A DNA stretch of 9,466 bases from Clostridia bacterium. GTDB taxonomy: Bacteria > Bacillota > Clostridia > Oscillospirales > Oscillospiraceae. Positions 1 to 5,627 of the stretch are shown here, piece after piece. Where the stretch lies: NCBI GenBank assembly GCA_021153265.1, contig JAGKTU010000107.1, forward strand, positions 1 to 9,466, read 5' to 3'. How positions within the stretch are numbered: position 1 is the stretch's first letter; each line of letters begins with the position of its first letter. Below the pieces are notes generated by a model. It saw only the letters and a program-made list of their open reading frames with translations. It was not told the DNA's origin and ran no database searches. Position numbers and translations under genes: made by a program.

Positions 1-558
1 GTTAAGATCCGCGTCGAGCCCAATGAGCCCGGCAAGGGTTATGAGTTCGTCAACGCTGTCGTCGGTGGTGCTATTCCCAAGGAATACATTCCCGCTGTCG
101 ATGCCGGTATTCAGGGCGCAATGGAGGCCGGTGTTCTGGCCGGTTACCCCGTTGTGGACGTGAAGGTCACCCTGTTCGATGGTTCCTACCACGAGGTCGA
201 CTCCTCCGAAATGGCATTTAAGATTGCCGGTTCCATGGCATTCAAGGAAGCCTGCCGGAAGGCCAACCCCGCTATCCTGGAGCCCATCATGAAGGTTTCC
301 GTCACTGTGCCTGATGAATACATGGGCACTGTCATTGGCGACATCACCGCTCGCCGCGGTAACATCCTGGGTCAGATCACCCGTACCGGTGCTGTCCAGA
401 TCGACGCCAATGTGCCTCTGGCTGAGATGTTCGGCTACGCCACCGACCTGCGTTCCAAGACTCAGGGCCGTGGTAACTACTCCATGGAGCCCAGCCACAA
501 CTCCGAACTGCCCAAGTCCAAGACTGAGGAGATCGTCAAGGCTCGTTCCAAGGGCTAA
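1..558 (+). CDS. fusA: Elongation factor G, C-terminal part (5' end outside window)
   Basis: EF-G is the GTPase that moves tRNAs and mRNA through the ribosome after peptide bond formation. The frame is open from base 1, so the gene starts upstream; only the last 185 codons are here, out of the roughly 690-700 usual for the family. What is visible is most of domain IV (GYEFVNAVVGGAIPKEYIPA, then LAGYPVVDVKV and the SSEMAFKIAGSMAFK block) followed by domain V (ILEPIMKV...GDITARRG...FGYATDLRS, and the near-terminal TQGRGNYSM). The GTPase domain is off the edge. The domain V loop reads RRGNILGQI where many EF-Gs have RRGxIxGM, an ordinary variation. The gene is followed 135 bp later by tuf, the classic fusA-tuf order. 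Codon use is strongly biased (GGT, CGT, TAC, AAC), as expected for a highly expressed gene. Confidence 0.97.
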   Translation, partial: VKIRVEPNEPGKGYEFVNAVVGGAIPKEYIPAVDAGIQGAMEAGVLAGYPVVDVKVTLFDGSYHEVDSSEMAFKIAGSMAFKEACRKANPAILEPIMKVSVTVPDEYMGTVIGDITARRGNILGQITRTGAVQIDANVPLAEMFGYATDLRSKTQGRGNYSMEPSHNSELPKSKTEEIVKARSKG

Positions 559-563
559 TTGCT

Positions 564-594
564 GAGAAATTTAGAGAATTTTCAAAAATTTCTC
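564..594 (+). repeat. AT-rich inverted repeat in the fusA-tuf spacer
   Basis: GAGAAATTT (564-572) and AAATTTCTC (586-594) are perfect 9-bp inverted copies separated by 13 bases, starting 5 bases after the fusA stop. The stem is AT-rich and is not followed by a clean T-run, so it is at best a weak terminator or a 3'-end stabilising hairpin of the fusA transcript. Its right arm touches the -35 box proposed for tuf. Confidence 0.45.
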
Positions 595-623
595 TTGTGT
601 TTCCGCACAAAGTGTTGTATGAT
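595..623 (+). promoter_or_regulatory. Probable sigma-A promoter for tuf
   Basis: A -35-like TTGTGT (595-600) and a good -10 TATGAT (618-623) are separated by exactly 17 bases. The -35 matches consensus at only three positions and the -10 at five. A start near 630 would give tuf a leader of about 64 bases. tuf genes in str operons often have their own promoter besides read-through from fusA; the weak -35 makes this a moderate call. Confidence 0.55.
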
Positions 624-630
624 GTATACG

Positions 631-646
631 ATGTGCGAAAGCACGT
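631..646 (+). promoter_or_regulatory. Small GAAA-loop hairpin at the 5' end of the tuf leader
   Basis: ATGTGC and GCACGT pair over 6 bp (one T-G wobble) around a GAAA tetraloop, starting about where transcription from the upstream promoter would begin. A 5'-terminal hairpin can protect mRNA from decay. That role is inferred; only the pairing is seen. Confidence 0.4.
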
Positions 647-693
647 AACTAAATTTGTAATTATTTTACTTTATTAACAGGAGGATATTTCAA

Positions 694-1803
694 ATGGCAA
701 AGCAGAAGTTTGAAAGAACCAAGCCCCACGTTAACATTGGCACCATCGGCCACGTTGACCACGGCAAGACCACTCTGACCGCCGCTATCACCAAGTACCT
801 GTCCCTGTCCGGCTACGCTTCCTTCGAAGACTACGCCTCCATCGACAAGGCTCCCGAGGAGAAGGCTCGTGGTATCACGATTAACACCGCTCACGTTGAG
901 TACGAGACCGACAACCGTCACTACGCTCACGTTGACTGCCCCGGCCACGCCGACTATATCAAGAACATGATCACCGGTGCTGCTCAGATGGACGGCGCTA
1001 TCATCGTTGTTGCTGCTACCGACGGCCCCATGGCTCAGACCAAGGAGCACCTGCTGCTGGCTCGTCAGGTCGGCGTTCCCGCTATCGTTGTCTTCATGAA
1101 CAAGGCTGACCTGGTGGGCTCCGCTCTGAATGCTCTGATCTCCGAGTCCAACGACAAGAATGCTCCCGAGTATGCCTGCATCAAGGAGCTGATGGACGCT
1201 GTTGACGAGTATATCCCCACTCCCGACCGTAAGGCTGACATGCCCTTCCTGATGCCCGTCGAGGACGTCTTCACCATCTCCGGCCGTGGTACCGTTGCTA
1301 CCGGTCGTGTTGAGCGTGGTATCATCAACAAGAACGACAAGGTTCAGATCGTTGGTCTGCGTGAGGAGAACGTCGAGACTACCGTCACCGACATCGAGAT
1401 GTTCCACAAGCTGCTGGACTACGCAGAAGCCGGCGACAACATCGGCGCTCTGCTGCGTGGTGTTGACAAGAAGTCCATCGAGCGTGGCCAGGTTCTGTGC
1501 AAGCCCAACTCCATCAAGCCTCTGACCAAGTTCGCTGGCCAGGTTTACGTCCTGTCCAAGGAGGAAGGCGGCCGTCATACTCCCTTCTTCAACAACTACC
1601 GTCCTCAGTTCTACTTCCGTACCACCGACGTTACCGGCATCATCTCCCTGCCCGAGGGCACTGATATGTGCATGCCCGGCGACAACGTTGTTATGAACGT
1701 CGAGCTGATCACCCCCATCGCTATCGAGAAGGGCCTGCGTTTCGCTATCCGCGAGGGCGGCCGTACCGTCGGTTCCGGTGTCGTCACCGAGATCTACGAG
1801 TAA
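694..1803 (+). CDS. tuf: Elongation factor Tu with an internal ~31-residue gap in the GTPase domain
   Basis: EF-Tu carries aminoacyl-tRNA to the ribosomal A site as a GTP complex. The start is fixed by AGGAGGA (679-685), 8 bases upstream of ATG. GTPase motifs are G1 GHVDHGKT (19-26), G2 around RGITINT (59-65), G3 DCPGH (81-85), G4 NKAD (136-139) and G5 SAL (143-145). Domains 2 and 3 follow (ISGRGTVATGRVERG; YRPQFYFRTTDVTG; the ending FAIREGGRTVGSGVV) and look complete. The product is 369 residues; the family norm is about 394-400. The whole shortfall lies between V141 and G142 (junction near 1116/1117), where EF-Tu normally has a helix and strand (DDxELLELVExEVRELL... to ...PIxxGSAL). The gap is in frame with no stop. 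In this form the G-domain fold is likely compromised, so it may be a sequence artefact, a damaged copy, or a real variant. Identity is certain; integrity is not. Confidence 0.95.
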   Translation: MAKQKFERTKPHVNIGTIGHVDHGKTTLTAAITKYLSLSGYASFEDYASIDKAPEEKARGITINTAHVEYETDNRHYAHVDCPGHADYIKNMITGAAQMDGAIIVVAATDGPMAQTKEHLLLARQVGVPAIVVFMNKADLVGSALNALISESNDKNAPEYACIKELMDAVDEYIPTPDRKADMPFLMPVEDVFTISGRGTVATGRVERGIINKNDKVQIVGLREENVETTVTDIEMFHKLLDYAEAGDNIGALLRGVDKKSIERGQVLCKPNSIKPLTKFAGQVYVLSKEEGGRHTPFFNNYRPQFYFRTTDVTGIISLPEGTDMCMPGDNVVMNVELITPIAIEKGLRFAIREGGRTVGSGVVTEIYE

Positions 1804-1826
1804 TCCATAGCTCTTAAATGGAATCA

Positions 1827-1858
1827 ATCCCCCGAGCGAAAGCTCGGGGGATTTTTTT
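1827..1858 (+). terminator. Strong intrinsic terminator after tuf
   Basis: An 11-bp perfect stem (1827-1837 with 1842-1852, core CCCCCGAGC/GCTCGGGGG) closes on a GAAA tetraloop and runs into seven T residues. It ends the fusA-tuf transcription unit 24 bases after the tuf stop. Confidence 0.95.
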
Positions 1859-1864
1859 GTTAAA

Positions 1865-1886
1865 TATTTAACCAAATGGTTAAATA
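1865..1886. promoter_or_regulatory. Operator 1 (palindrome upstream of the -35 box)
   Basis: A 22-bp palindrome with 10-bp arms, core TTAACC-AAAT-GGTTAA, ends 4 bases before the -35 box. The same TTAACC-4-GGTTAA core recurs at 1924-1939, with centres 56 bp apart. ArsR-family repressors bind such palindromes, and the repressor gene lies immediately downstream, so autoregulation is the natural reading. Confidence 0.8.
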
Positions 1887-1890
1887 AGAG

Positions 1891-1919
1891 TTGACATTGC
1901 ATGGCAGGCGTGCTAGAAT
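1891..1919 (+). promoter_or_regulatory. Strong sigma-A promoter of the sdpR-sdpI operon
   Basis: The -35 TTGACA (1891-1896, perfect consensus) and -10 TAGAAT (1914-1919) are 17 bases apart, and TGC directly precedes the -10, making an extended -10. Transcription should start near 1926, inside operator 2. Such a strong promoter between two operators fits a tightly repressed unit. Confidence 0.9.
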
Positions 1920-1923
1920 ACAC

Positions 1924-1939
1924 TTAACCGAAAGGTTAA
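1924..1939. promoter_or_regulatory. Operator 2 (palindrome over the transcription start)
   Basis: TTAACC-GAAA-GGTTAA has the same 6-4-6 architecture and the same arms as the core of the palindrome at 1865-1886. It covers the predicted start site, so a bound repressor would block RNA polymerase. In RNA it could also form a 6-bp hairpin with a GAAA loop at the 5' end of the message. Confidence 0.8.
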
Positions 1940-1958
1940 ATAAAAAAGGAGGGCTCAT

Positions 1959-2228
1959 ATGGCTCTGTCAGAAGTGATGAAGGCGCTTTCCGATCCGACC
2001 AGACGTGAGATTCTGAATTTGCTGAAAAAGGGCAGTTTGACTGCTTCGGAAATCGGGGCGCATTTCTCGATCTCAGCCCCGGCGATCAGCAAGCATTTGT
2101 CCATTCTGCTGGATGCGGAACTGGTTCGCTGCCGCAGAGAAGGAAAATATCTGTATTATGAACTGTGTGCTTCCGTTTTGGAGGAAGTACTGCTGTGGCT
2201 AAAAGATTTAAAGGAGGAAGAGGAATGA
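1959..2228 (+). CDS. sdpR: ArsR-family autorepressor, SdpR type
   Basis: An 89-residue winged helix-turn-helix DNA-binding protein. The ATG is set by AAGGAGG (1946-1952) 6 bases upstream. The N-terminal motif ALSDPTRREILNLL (9-22) is the usual ArsR opening. The helix-turn-helix spans about 27-56 (LTASEIGAHF then SAPAISKHLSILLDAELV) and the wing is REGKYLYYEL (60-69). It lacks the ELCVCDL metal site of arsenic/cadmium sensors; the only cysteines, C58 and C70, are far apart, so metal sensing is unlikely. The stop overlaps the next start (ATGA at 2225-2228). Next to an SdpI-like gene it matches the Bacillus subtilis pair, where SdpR represses its own operon until toxin-loaded SdpI holds it at the membrane. 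Assignment to SdpR rather than another small ArsR repressor rests on size, lack of a metal site, and this neighbour. Confidence 0.85.
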   Translation: MALSEVMKALSDPTRREILNLLKKGSLTASEIGAHFSISAPAISKHLSILLDAELVRCRREGKYLYYELCASVLEEVLLWLKDLKEEEE

Positions 2229-2875
2229 AGAAGTTTTATGCATGGATTGTGGTATTGATTTTGCTGTCCTTTGTGATGACTGGAGTGTTTCTGACCATGG
2301 CACCGGATGTTGTGCCGGTACACTTCGGTCCAGACGGAAAAGTGGACCGCATGGGCAGTAAATATGAATTCCTGCTGCTGCCTGCGATTGCGCTGTTTGG
2401 CTCCGGTTTCATGGTGCTGACCGGGCGTGTCAACAATAAAACAGAAAAGCAGAATCCTAAGGTGGTCGCCATTACCTGCATCTGGACTTTGGTTCTGTGC
2501 AACGTTCTGTTTGGATATTTTATGTACAAGGCACTGCAGGACGGCGCGGATGCTTCCAGAATCACGGAACTGCCCATGAAGTTGATTTCTGTCGTCCTGT
2601 TTGCCAGTTTTATCCCCTTGGGTAATCTGATGCCCAAGGTGAAGCGGGGCAGCATGATAGGTCTGCGAACGAAGTGGAGCATGAGCAATGATATCAGCTG
2701 GCAGAAGACACAGAGATTTGGCGGATTTTGGATGGTCGGTACCGGTATTGTAGGAACCGCAGCCTGCGCCATTGCACCTGCTGCATGGTCTCCCTTTATT
2801 TTGACCGGGTTGCTGGTTGTTTTGGCTGTTGCCGGTGTGGTCGGCTCCTATGTGATCTACCGCAAAGATATTTGA
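2225..2875 (+). CDS. sdpI: SdpI-family six-helix membrane protein (DUF1648 plus SdpI domain)
   Basis: The start at 2225 is preferred over upstream in-frame ATGs because AAGGAGG (2211-2217) sits 7 bases before it and it forms an ATGA overlap with sdpR. The 216-residue product has about six membrane segments (near 5-25, 49-66, 80-103, 118-136, 167-188 and 192-211). The N-terminal part carries the DUF1648 signature (PVHFGPDGKVDRMGSK, 31-46). The C-terminal part has the SdpI hallmark between helices 4 and 5: N134-x-M-P, then IGLRTKWSMSNDISWQKTQ (145-163). Length matches B. subtilis SdpI (about 207). In that system SdpI gives immunity to the SdpC killing peptide and transmits its presence to SdpR. 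No sdpABC-like toxin genes are within the window, so here it may protect against, or sense, a peptide made elsewhere. Many SdpI relatives have no known ligand. Confidence 0.88.
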   Translation: MKKFYAWIVVLILLSFVMTGVFLTMAPDVVPVHFGPDGKVDRMGSKYEFLLLPAIALFGSGFMVLTGRVNNKTEKQNPKVVAITCIWTLVLCNVLFGYFMYKALQDGADASRITELPMKLISVVLFASFIPLGNLMPKVKRGSMIGLRTKWSMSNDISWQKTQRFGGFWMVGTGIVGTAACAIAPAAWSPFILTGLLVVLAVAGVVGSYVIYRKDI

Positions 2876-2881
2876 TCTGAA

Positions 2882-2911
2882 AAGCACCGCAAAAGCGGTG
2901 CTTATTCTTTT
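2882..2911 (+). terminator. Intrinsic terminator after sdpI
   Basis: A 9-bp stem AAGCACCGC/GCGGTGCTT with an AAAA loop, then a short T-rich tail interrupted by A and C. It begins 6 bases after the sdpI stop. The same stem reappears at 3984-4005. Confidence 0.85.
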
Positions 2912-2941
2912 GTCCGCTTGTTGCAGCCAAAGGGTGACAAG

Positions 2942-2970
2942 TTGACAGATCAATCAAATTGATGTATAAT
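2942..2970 (+). promoter_or_regulatory. Perfect-consensus sigma-A promoter
   Basis: TTGACA (2942-2947) and TATAAT (2965-2970) both match consensus at all six positions, with an ideal 17-base spacer. Transcription should start near 2977, giving the lipoprotein gene a leader of about 60 bases. Confidence 0.93.
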
Positions 2971-2977
2971 AACCACG

Positions 2978-3002
2978 CATTCAATGGAAATGCCATTGAA
3001 TG
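2978..3002. promoter_or_regulatory. Perfect inverted repeat at the transcription start
   Basis: CATTCAATGG and CCATTGAATG are perfect 10-bp inverted copies around the 5-base loop AAATG, beginning about one base after the predicted start site. It is either an operator for an unlinked regulator that restrains the very strong promoter, or a 5'-terminal mRNA hairpin. It lacks a T-run and is not a terminator. Confidence 0.7.
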
Positions 3003-3036
3003 GTTTTCAATAATATGAAAGAAGGTTAGGAAGCTT

Positions 3037-3972
3037 ATGAAGAAGTTTTTGGCCTGGGTTCTGATGCTTTCCATGGTGCTGGGCCTGCTGTGCGGCTGCA
3101 GCGATACAGACAGTTCTTCTGATCGCCGGTCCAAACGGAAAAATAGAGACAAGGATGACGAAATAGAGATCATCGAAGGGCGTGAAGATGATGACCGTGA
3201 CGATGATGAGGACGATAAGAAGGATTCCCAAAAGGTGACAATCGATGAAGTGGTTGTCTATGATGAAAATGATATTAAGATCATTGTCACCGGCCTGGAA
3301 GAAATTCCCCTAGGTCAGGAAATCAAGATTAAGGTCGAGAATAATACGGATCGGAATATTACATTATCTGGTGATAATTACATTGTGAATGGAATCTCGA
3401 TGAACGGTTTTCTGTTCGAGCAAGTTGCGGCAGGAAAGAAAACCAAGGGTAGCATCACCTTCTACACCGAGTATTTGGAAAACGCAGGAGTGGAACAGCT
3501 GGCTACTGTAGACTGCGTGAATGCGTACATCTATGACTCTGACAGCTACGAAGACCTGTATCAGACTCCTTTCAGCATCGAAACATCCATCGCCGGTGAC
3601 TATGTTCAGGAAATTGATGACAGCGGCGAAGTGGTCTTTGAGGAGGCAGGCGTTACCGTTATTTCGAAAGGGATTGGATTTTATGCTACTGGCGGTGTTA
3701 TGGTTCGTCTTTTAGTAAAGAATGAAACCGGCAGAGATATTTTAATCCAGGCGGAGAATGTGTCTGTTAATGGATATACCATTGATGGATGGATGTACAA
3801 TAAGGTGATGGCAGATACTGTATGCTTCTGTGACCTGAGTGTTATGGCTTATACTTTGGAAGAGAACGAGATCGATGATGTGGAAGAAATCTCTTTTAGC
3901 CTTGCGGTTCGGTATACAGATGAATGGGATTCCCTCTGTGAGTCCGATGAACTGACATTTACTGTTAACTAA
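3037..3972 (+). CDS. Lipoprotein with acidic linker and two tandem beta-rich repeats, function unknown
   Basis: Family not recognised. The 311-residue product starts with a lipoprotein signal peptide: MKK, a hydrophobic stretch (4-18) and lipobox L18-C-G-C21, so C21 should be lipidated and the protein held on the outer face of the membrane. Residues 30-66 form a highly charged, probably unstructured linker (RRSKRKNRDKDDE, then many Asp/Glu). Two related domains follow, about 72-183 and 199-310, offset by 127 residues. Each has a strand with a conserved (E/K)N-x-T-x-R-(N/D)-I segment (101-108 and 228-235) and then a VNG...(N/D)G(F/W) segment (117-125 and 244-252). This predicts two immunoglobulin-like beta sandwiches. 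It is a single-gene unit with its own promoter and terminators on both sides. The ribosome site is modest (AGGA, 5 bases before ATG). An adhesion, binding or cell-envelope sensing role is possible but unproven. Confidence 0.85.
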   Translation: MKKFLAWVLMLSMVLGLLCGCSDTDSSSDRRSKRKNRDKDDEIEIIEGREDDDRDDDEDDKKDSQKVTIDEVVVYDENDIKIIVTGLEEIPLGQEIKIKVENNTDRNITLSGDNYIVNGISMNGFLFEQVAAGKKTKGSITFYTEYLENAGVEQLATVDCVNAYIYDSDSYEDLYQTPFSIETSIAGDYVQEIDDSGEVVFEEAGVTVISKGIGFYATGGVMVRLLVKNETGRDILIQAENVSVNGYTIDGWMYNKVMADTVCFCDLSVMAYTLEENEIDDVEEISFSLAVRYTDEWDSLCESDELTFTVN

Positions 3973-3983
3973 ACAAAACCAAG

Positions 3984-4011
3984 AAGCACCGCGGAAGCGG
4001 TGCTTTTTCTT
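3984..4011 (+). terminator. Intrinsic terminator after the first lipoprotein gene
   Basis: A 9-bp stem AAGCACCGC/GCGGTGCTT with a GGAA loop is followed by a T-rich tail with one C interruption. The stem is identical to that of the terminator at 2882-2903; only the loop and tail differ. Confidence 0.9.
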
Positions 4012-4015
4012 GCTC

Positions 4016-4044
4016 TTGACGAGGGGAGGAAGTTGGGATATAGT
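4016..4044 (+). promoter_or_regulatory. Sigma-A promoter for the second lipoprotein gene
   Basis: TTGACG (4016-4021, 5 of 6) and TATAGT (4039-4044, 5 of 6) are separated by 17 bases. The -35 starts only 5 bases after the preceding terminator. The predicted start near 4051 leaves a leader of about 29 bases. Confidence 0.85.
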
Positions 4045-4079
4045 AGAGAAAACAAGGAAAAGAAACGGAGAATCATTCC

Positions 4080-5063
4080 ATGAACAGACGGAAATGGCTG
4101 GCGGTGCTGCTTGTATGCATGATGCTGCCCGGAATGCTCTGGGGTTGTACGGAAGAAAAGCCGGAAGATGCCGCAGAGCAGTTGCCCCAACCGCCGAATG
4201 TCTCCCGGGAGGGATGGCAGGGATACCCGATAGCAGGGCTGATGGTGTATTTGCCGGATATGTTCGAAGAGGGTAGAATATGTGAGGAAAGCGGTGAGTT
4301 TGTCAGCCGGGATGAGGATTTTGAAGAGGACTATGTACAGCTTCAGGTCATCTCTGGGCTGGAGGATGCGTTGCAGACGCAGGTGACGGATGCCGGAGTG
4401 CTGGCGAACAGCATCCAGACCCGGGTGGAAGAAAATGATGGCATCGTATATGCCAGCGGAACCTACTGGGATGTGCCGTATCTGATCTATTCCGAGTTCG
4501 GATCGGAAAAGGACTATTCGGTTGTGGGCCTGTATGCCCAAAACGGCCGGGCGTGGATGGTGGAGATCACCGGAATGCATCCGGACCGGGCGGTGCAGAT
4601 GGTACCCTATGCCTGCGGTGGTGTGGTGCAGCCTCCTGAGGGCTGGGATGCCGGTGCGGATGGGTGGATGGCGTACAATATTGCAGGTCTGGCCATCCGT
4701 GTGCCGGGAGAAATGCTGAATGAGGCGGATTTCTATGCGGATTGCGCCTATTTTGCGGACAGCCAGACGGAGACAGAACTGGAAGTGATGTCCGGGGGAT
4801 TGGATGAATTCGATGGGGAAATCGCCGATGCGGAGGCACTGGCAGACTGGTTCGTCCGGGAAACGGAAGAGAACGGGGATATCGTGCTGGCCCTGGGGGA
4901 GAACCAAGGTGTGCCTTATCTGATCTGTGGGGACGGTGAGTCAGCCAATCTGGTGGGCTTCTACGTTTCCGGGGAACAATATTGGATGATCGCTGCGGAA
5001 AATGTGGCAGCGGAGCCGGAAATGAAGTGGATCTGGCTGGTGACCAGCGGAAAAATCGGCTGA
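4080..5063 (+). CDS. Lipoprotein with two tandem ~125-residue repeats, function unknown
   Basis: Family not recognised. The ATG at 4080 is preceded by CGGAG (4066-4070) and begins a lipoprotein signal peptide: MNRRKW, hydrophobic core, lipobox L20-W-G-C23. A short Pro/Glu-rich spacer (24-44) leads to two repeats, about 45-170 and 195-318, offset by about 150 residues. Shared landmarks are GW-x-x-Y-x-IAGL (45-54 and 195-204), an acidic middle, then VPYLI (132-136 and 278-282), a (V/L)VG(L/F)Y strand, and (A/Y)WM (158-160 and its counterpart). The mature protein is very acidic and rich in W and Y. It is unlike the lipoprotein upstream although both are duplicated-domain lipoproteins. The next gene begins 27 bases downstream with no terminator between, so the two are probably co-transcribed. 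Surface binding or stress sensing are guesses only. Confidence 0.85.
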   Translation: MNRRKWLAVLLVCMMLPGMLWGCTEEKPEDAAEQLPQPPNVSREGWQGYPIAGLMVYLPDMFEEGRICEESGEFVSRDEDFEEDYVQLQVISGLEDALQTQVTDAGVLANSIQTRVEENDGIVYASGTYWDVPYLIYSEFGSEKDYSVVGLYAQNGRAWMVEITGMHPDRAVQMVPYACGGVVQPPEGWDAGADGWMAYNIAGLAIRVPGEMLNEADFYADCAYFADSQTETELEVMSGGLDEFDGEIADAEALADWFVRETEENGDIVLALGENQGVPYLICGDGESANLVGFYVSGEQYWMIAAENVAAEPEMKWIWLVTSGKIG

Positions 5064-5090
5064 TTTATGAAATTTTAGTGAGGTTTTTGT

Positions 5091-5588
5091 ATGCTTTTGC
5101 TTGGTAATGCCATTGTGCTGGCAGGCTGCGTTTTGATGGTGGCCATCGGCTTTTTGAAGAAGAAGGAACAGATTCTGGGGGCGCAATGCGTCCAGTTCGC
5201 CCTGATGGGAGCAGGCAATCTGGTGCTGGGGGCTATGGCTGGTGTGATCTCCAACGGCGTGAGTATTGCACGGAATCTGGTGCTGATGAAGACGGAGAAT
5301 AAAACCTGGATCAAGGTGACGTTCATTTTGGTTCAGACGGTGCTGACGCTGTTTTTCAGCAGCCGGGAGCTGATTGAGTGGCTGCCGGTGATCGCTGTGG
5401 TGGTGTATACATGGTTTCTGGACATCAAAAATCCGGTGGCCTTTAAGCTGATGATCGTCGGACTGCAGGTTCTGTGGACGGTATATGATTTTTATCATCA
5501 GAATTATGTGGGCTTTGCCTTCGATCTGTTTACCATTGCCTCCACCACCATCGGTATCTTCATGATCCGCAAAGATGTAAAACAATAA
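5091..5588 (+). CDS. YgjV-family integral membrane protein
   Basis: A 165-residue, strongly hydrophobic protein with about five to six predicted membrane segments (roughly 3-22, 29-50, 74-91, 96-109, 115-132 and 138-158). A short KKKEQ loop follows the first helix, and the overall organisation (N-A-I-G-like first helix, SIARN near 56-62, WLPVIAVVVYTW near 96-107) resembles the YgjV inner-membrane family (Imp-YgjV). The function of that family is not established. AGTGAGG (5077-5083) lies 7 bases before ATG. The gene is the second of a likely two-gene unit with the lipoprotein at 4080 and ends 4 bases before a bidirectional terminator. The family call rests on topology and short motifs; another small multi-pass family is possible. 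Confidence 0.7.
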   Translation: MLLLGNAIVLAGCVLMVAIGFLKKKEQILGAQCVQFALMGAGNLVLGAMAGVISNGVSIARNLVLMKTENKTWIKVTFILVQTVLTLFFSSRELIEWLPVIAVVVYTWFLDIKNPVAFKLMIVGLQVLWTVYDFYHQNYVGFAFDLFTIASTTIGIFMIRKDVKQ

Positions 5589-5591
5589 AAG

Positions 5592-5626
5592 AAAAGTGCC
5601 GCTGAATCACTTCAGCGGCACTTTTT
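5592..5626. terminator. Bidirectional intrinsic terminator between the YgjV-like gene and rnpB
   Basis: A 15-bp perfect stem (5592-5606 with 5611-5625) around TCAC. On the + strand it ends in five T residues; on the - strand in TTTT-C-TTTT. It therefore ends the + strand unit finishing at 5588 and the - strand rnpB transcript finishing near 5628. Confidence 0.95.
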
Positions 5627-5627
5627 A

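Noticed and set aside
661..1923. Long - strand open frame (420 codons) opposite tuf
   Set aside because: It mirrors the codon bias of tuf on the other strand, has no recognisable motif, and crosses the terminator and sdpR promoter. tuf is certain.
2165..2224. Earlier in-frame ATG for sdpI
   Set aside because: It lies deep inside sdpR, has no ribosome binding site, and would add 20 non-hydrophobic residues before a proper first membrane segment. AAGGAGG points to 2225.
2978..3002. Inverted repeat as a terminator for sdpI
   Set aside because: It has no T-run and lies downstream of a consensus promoter; sdpI already has a terminator at 2882-2911.
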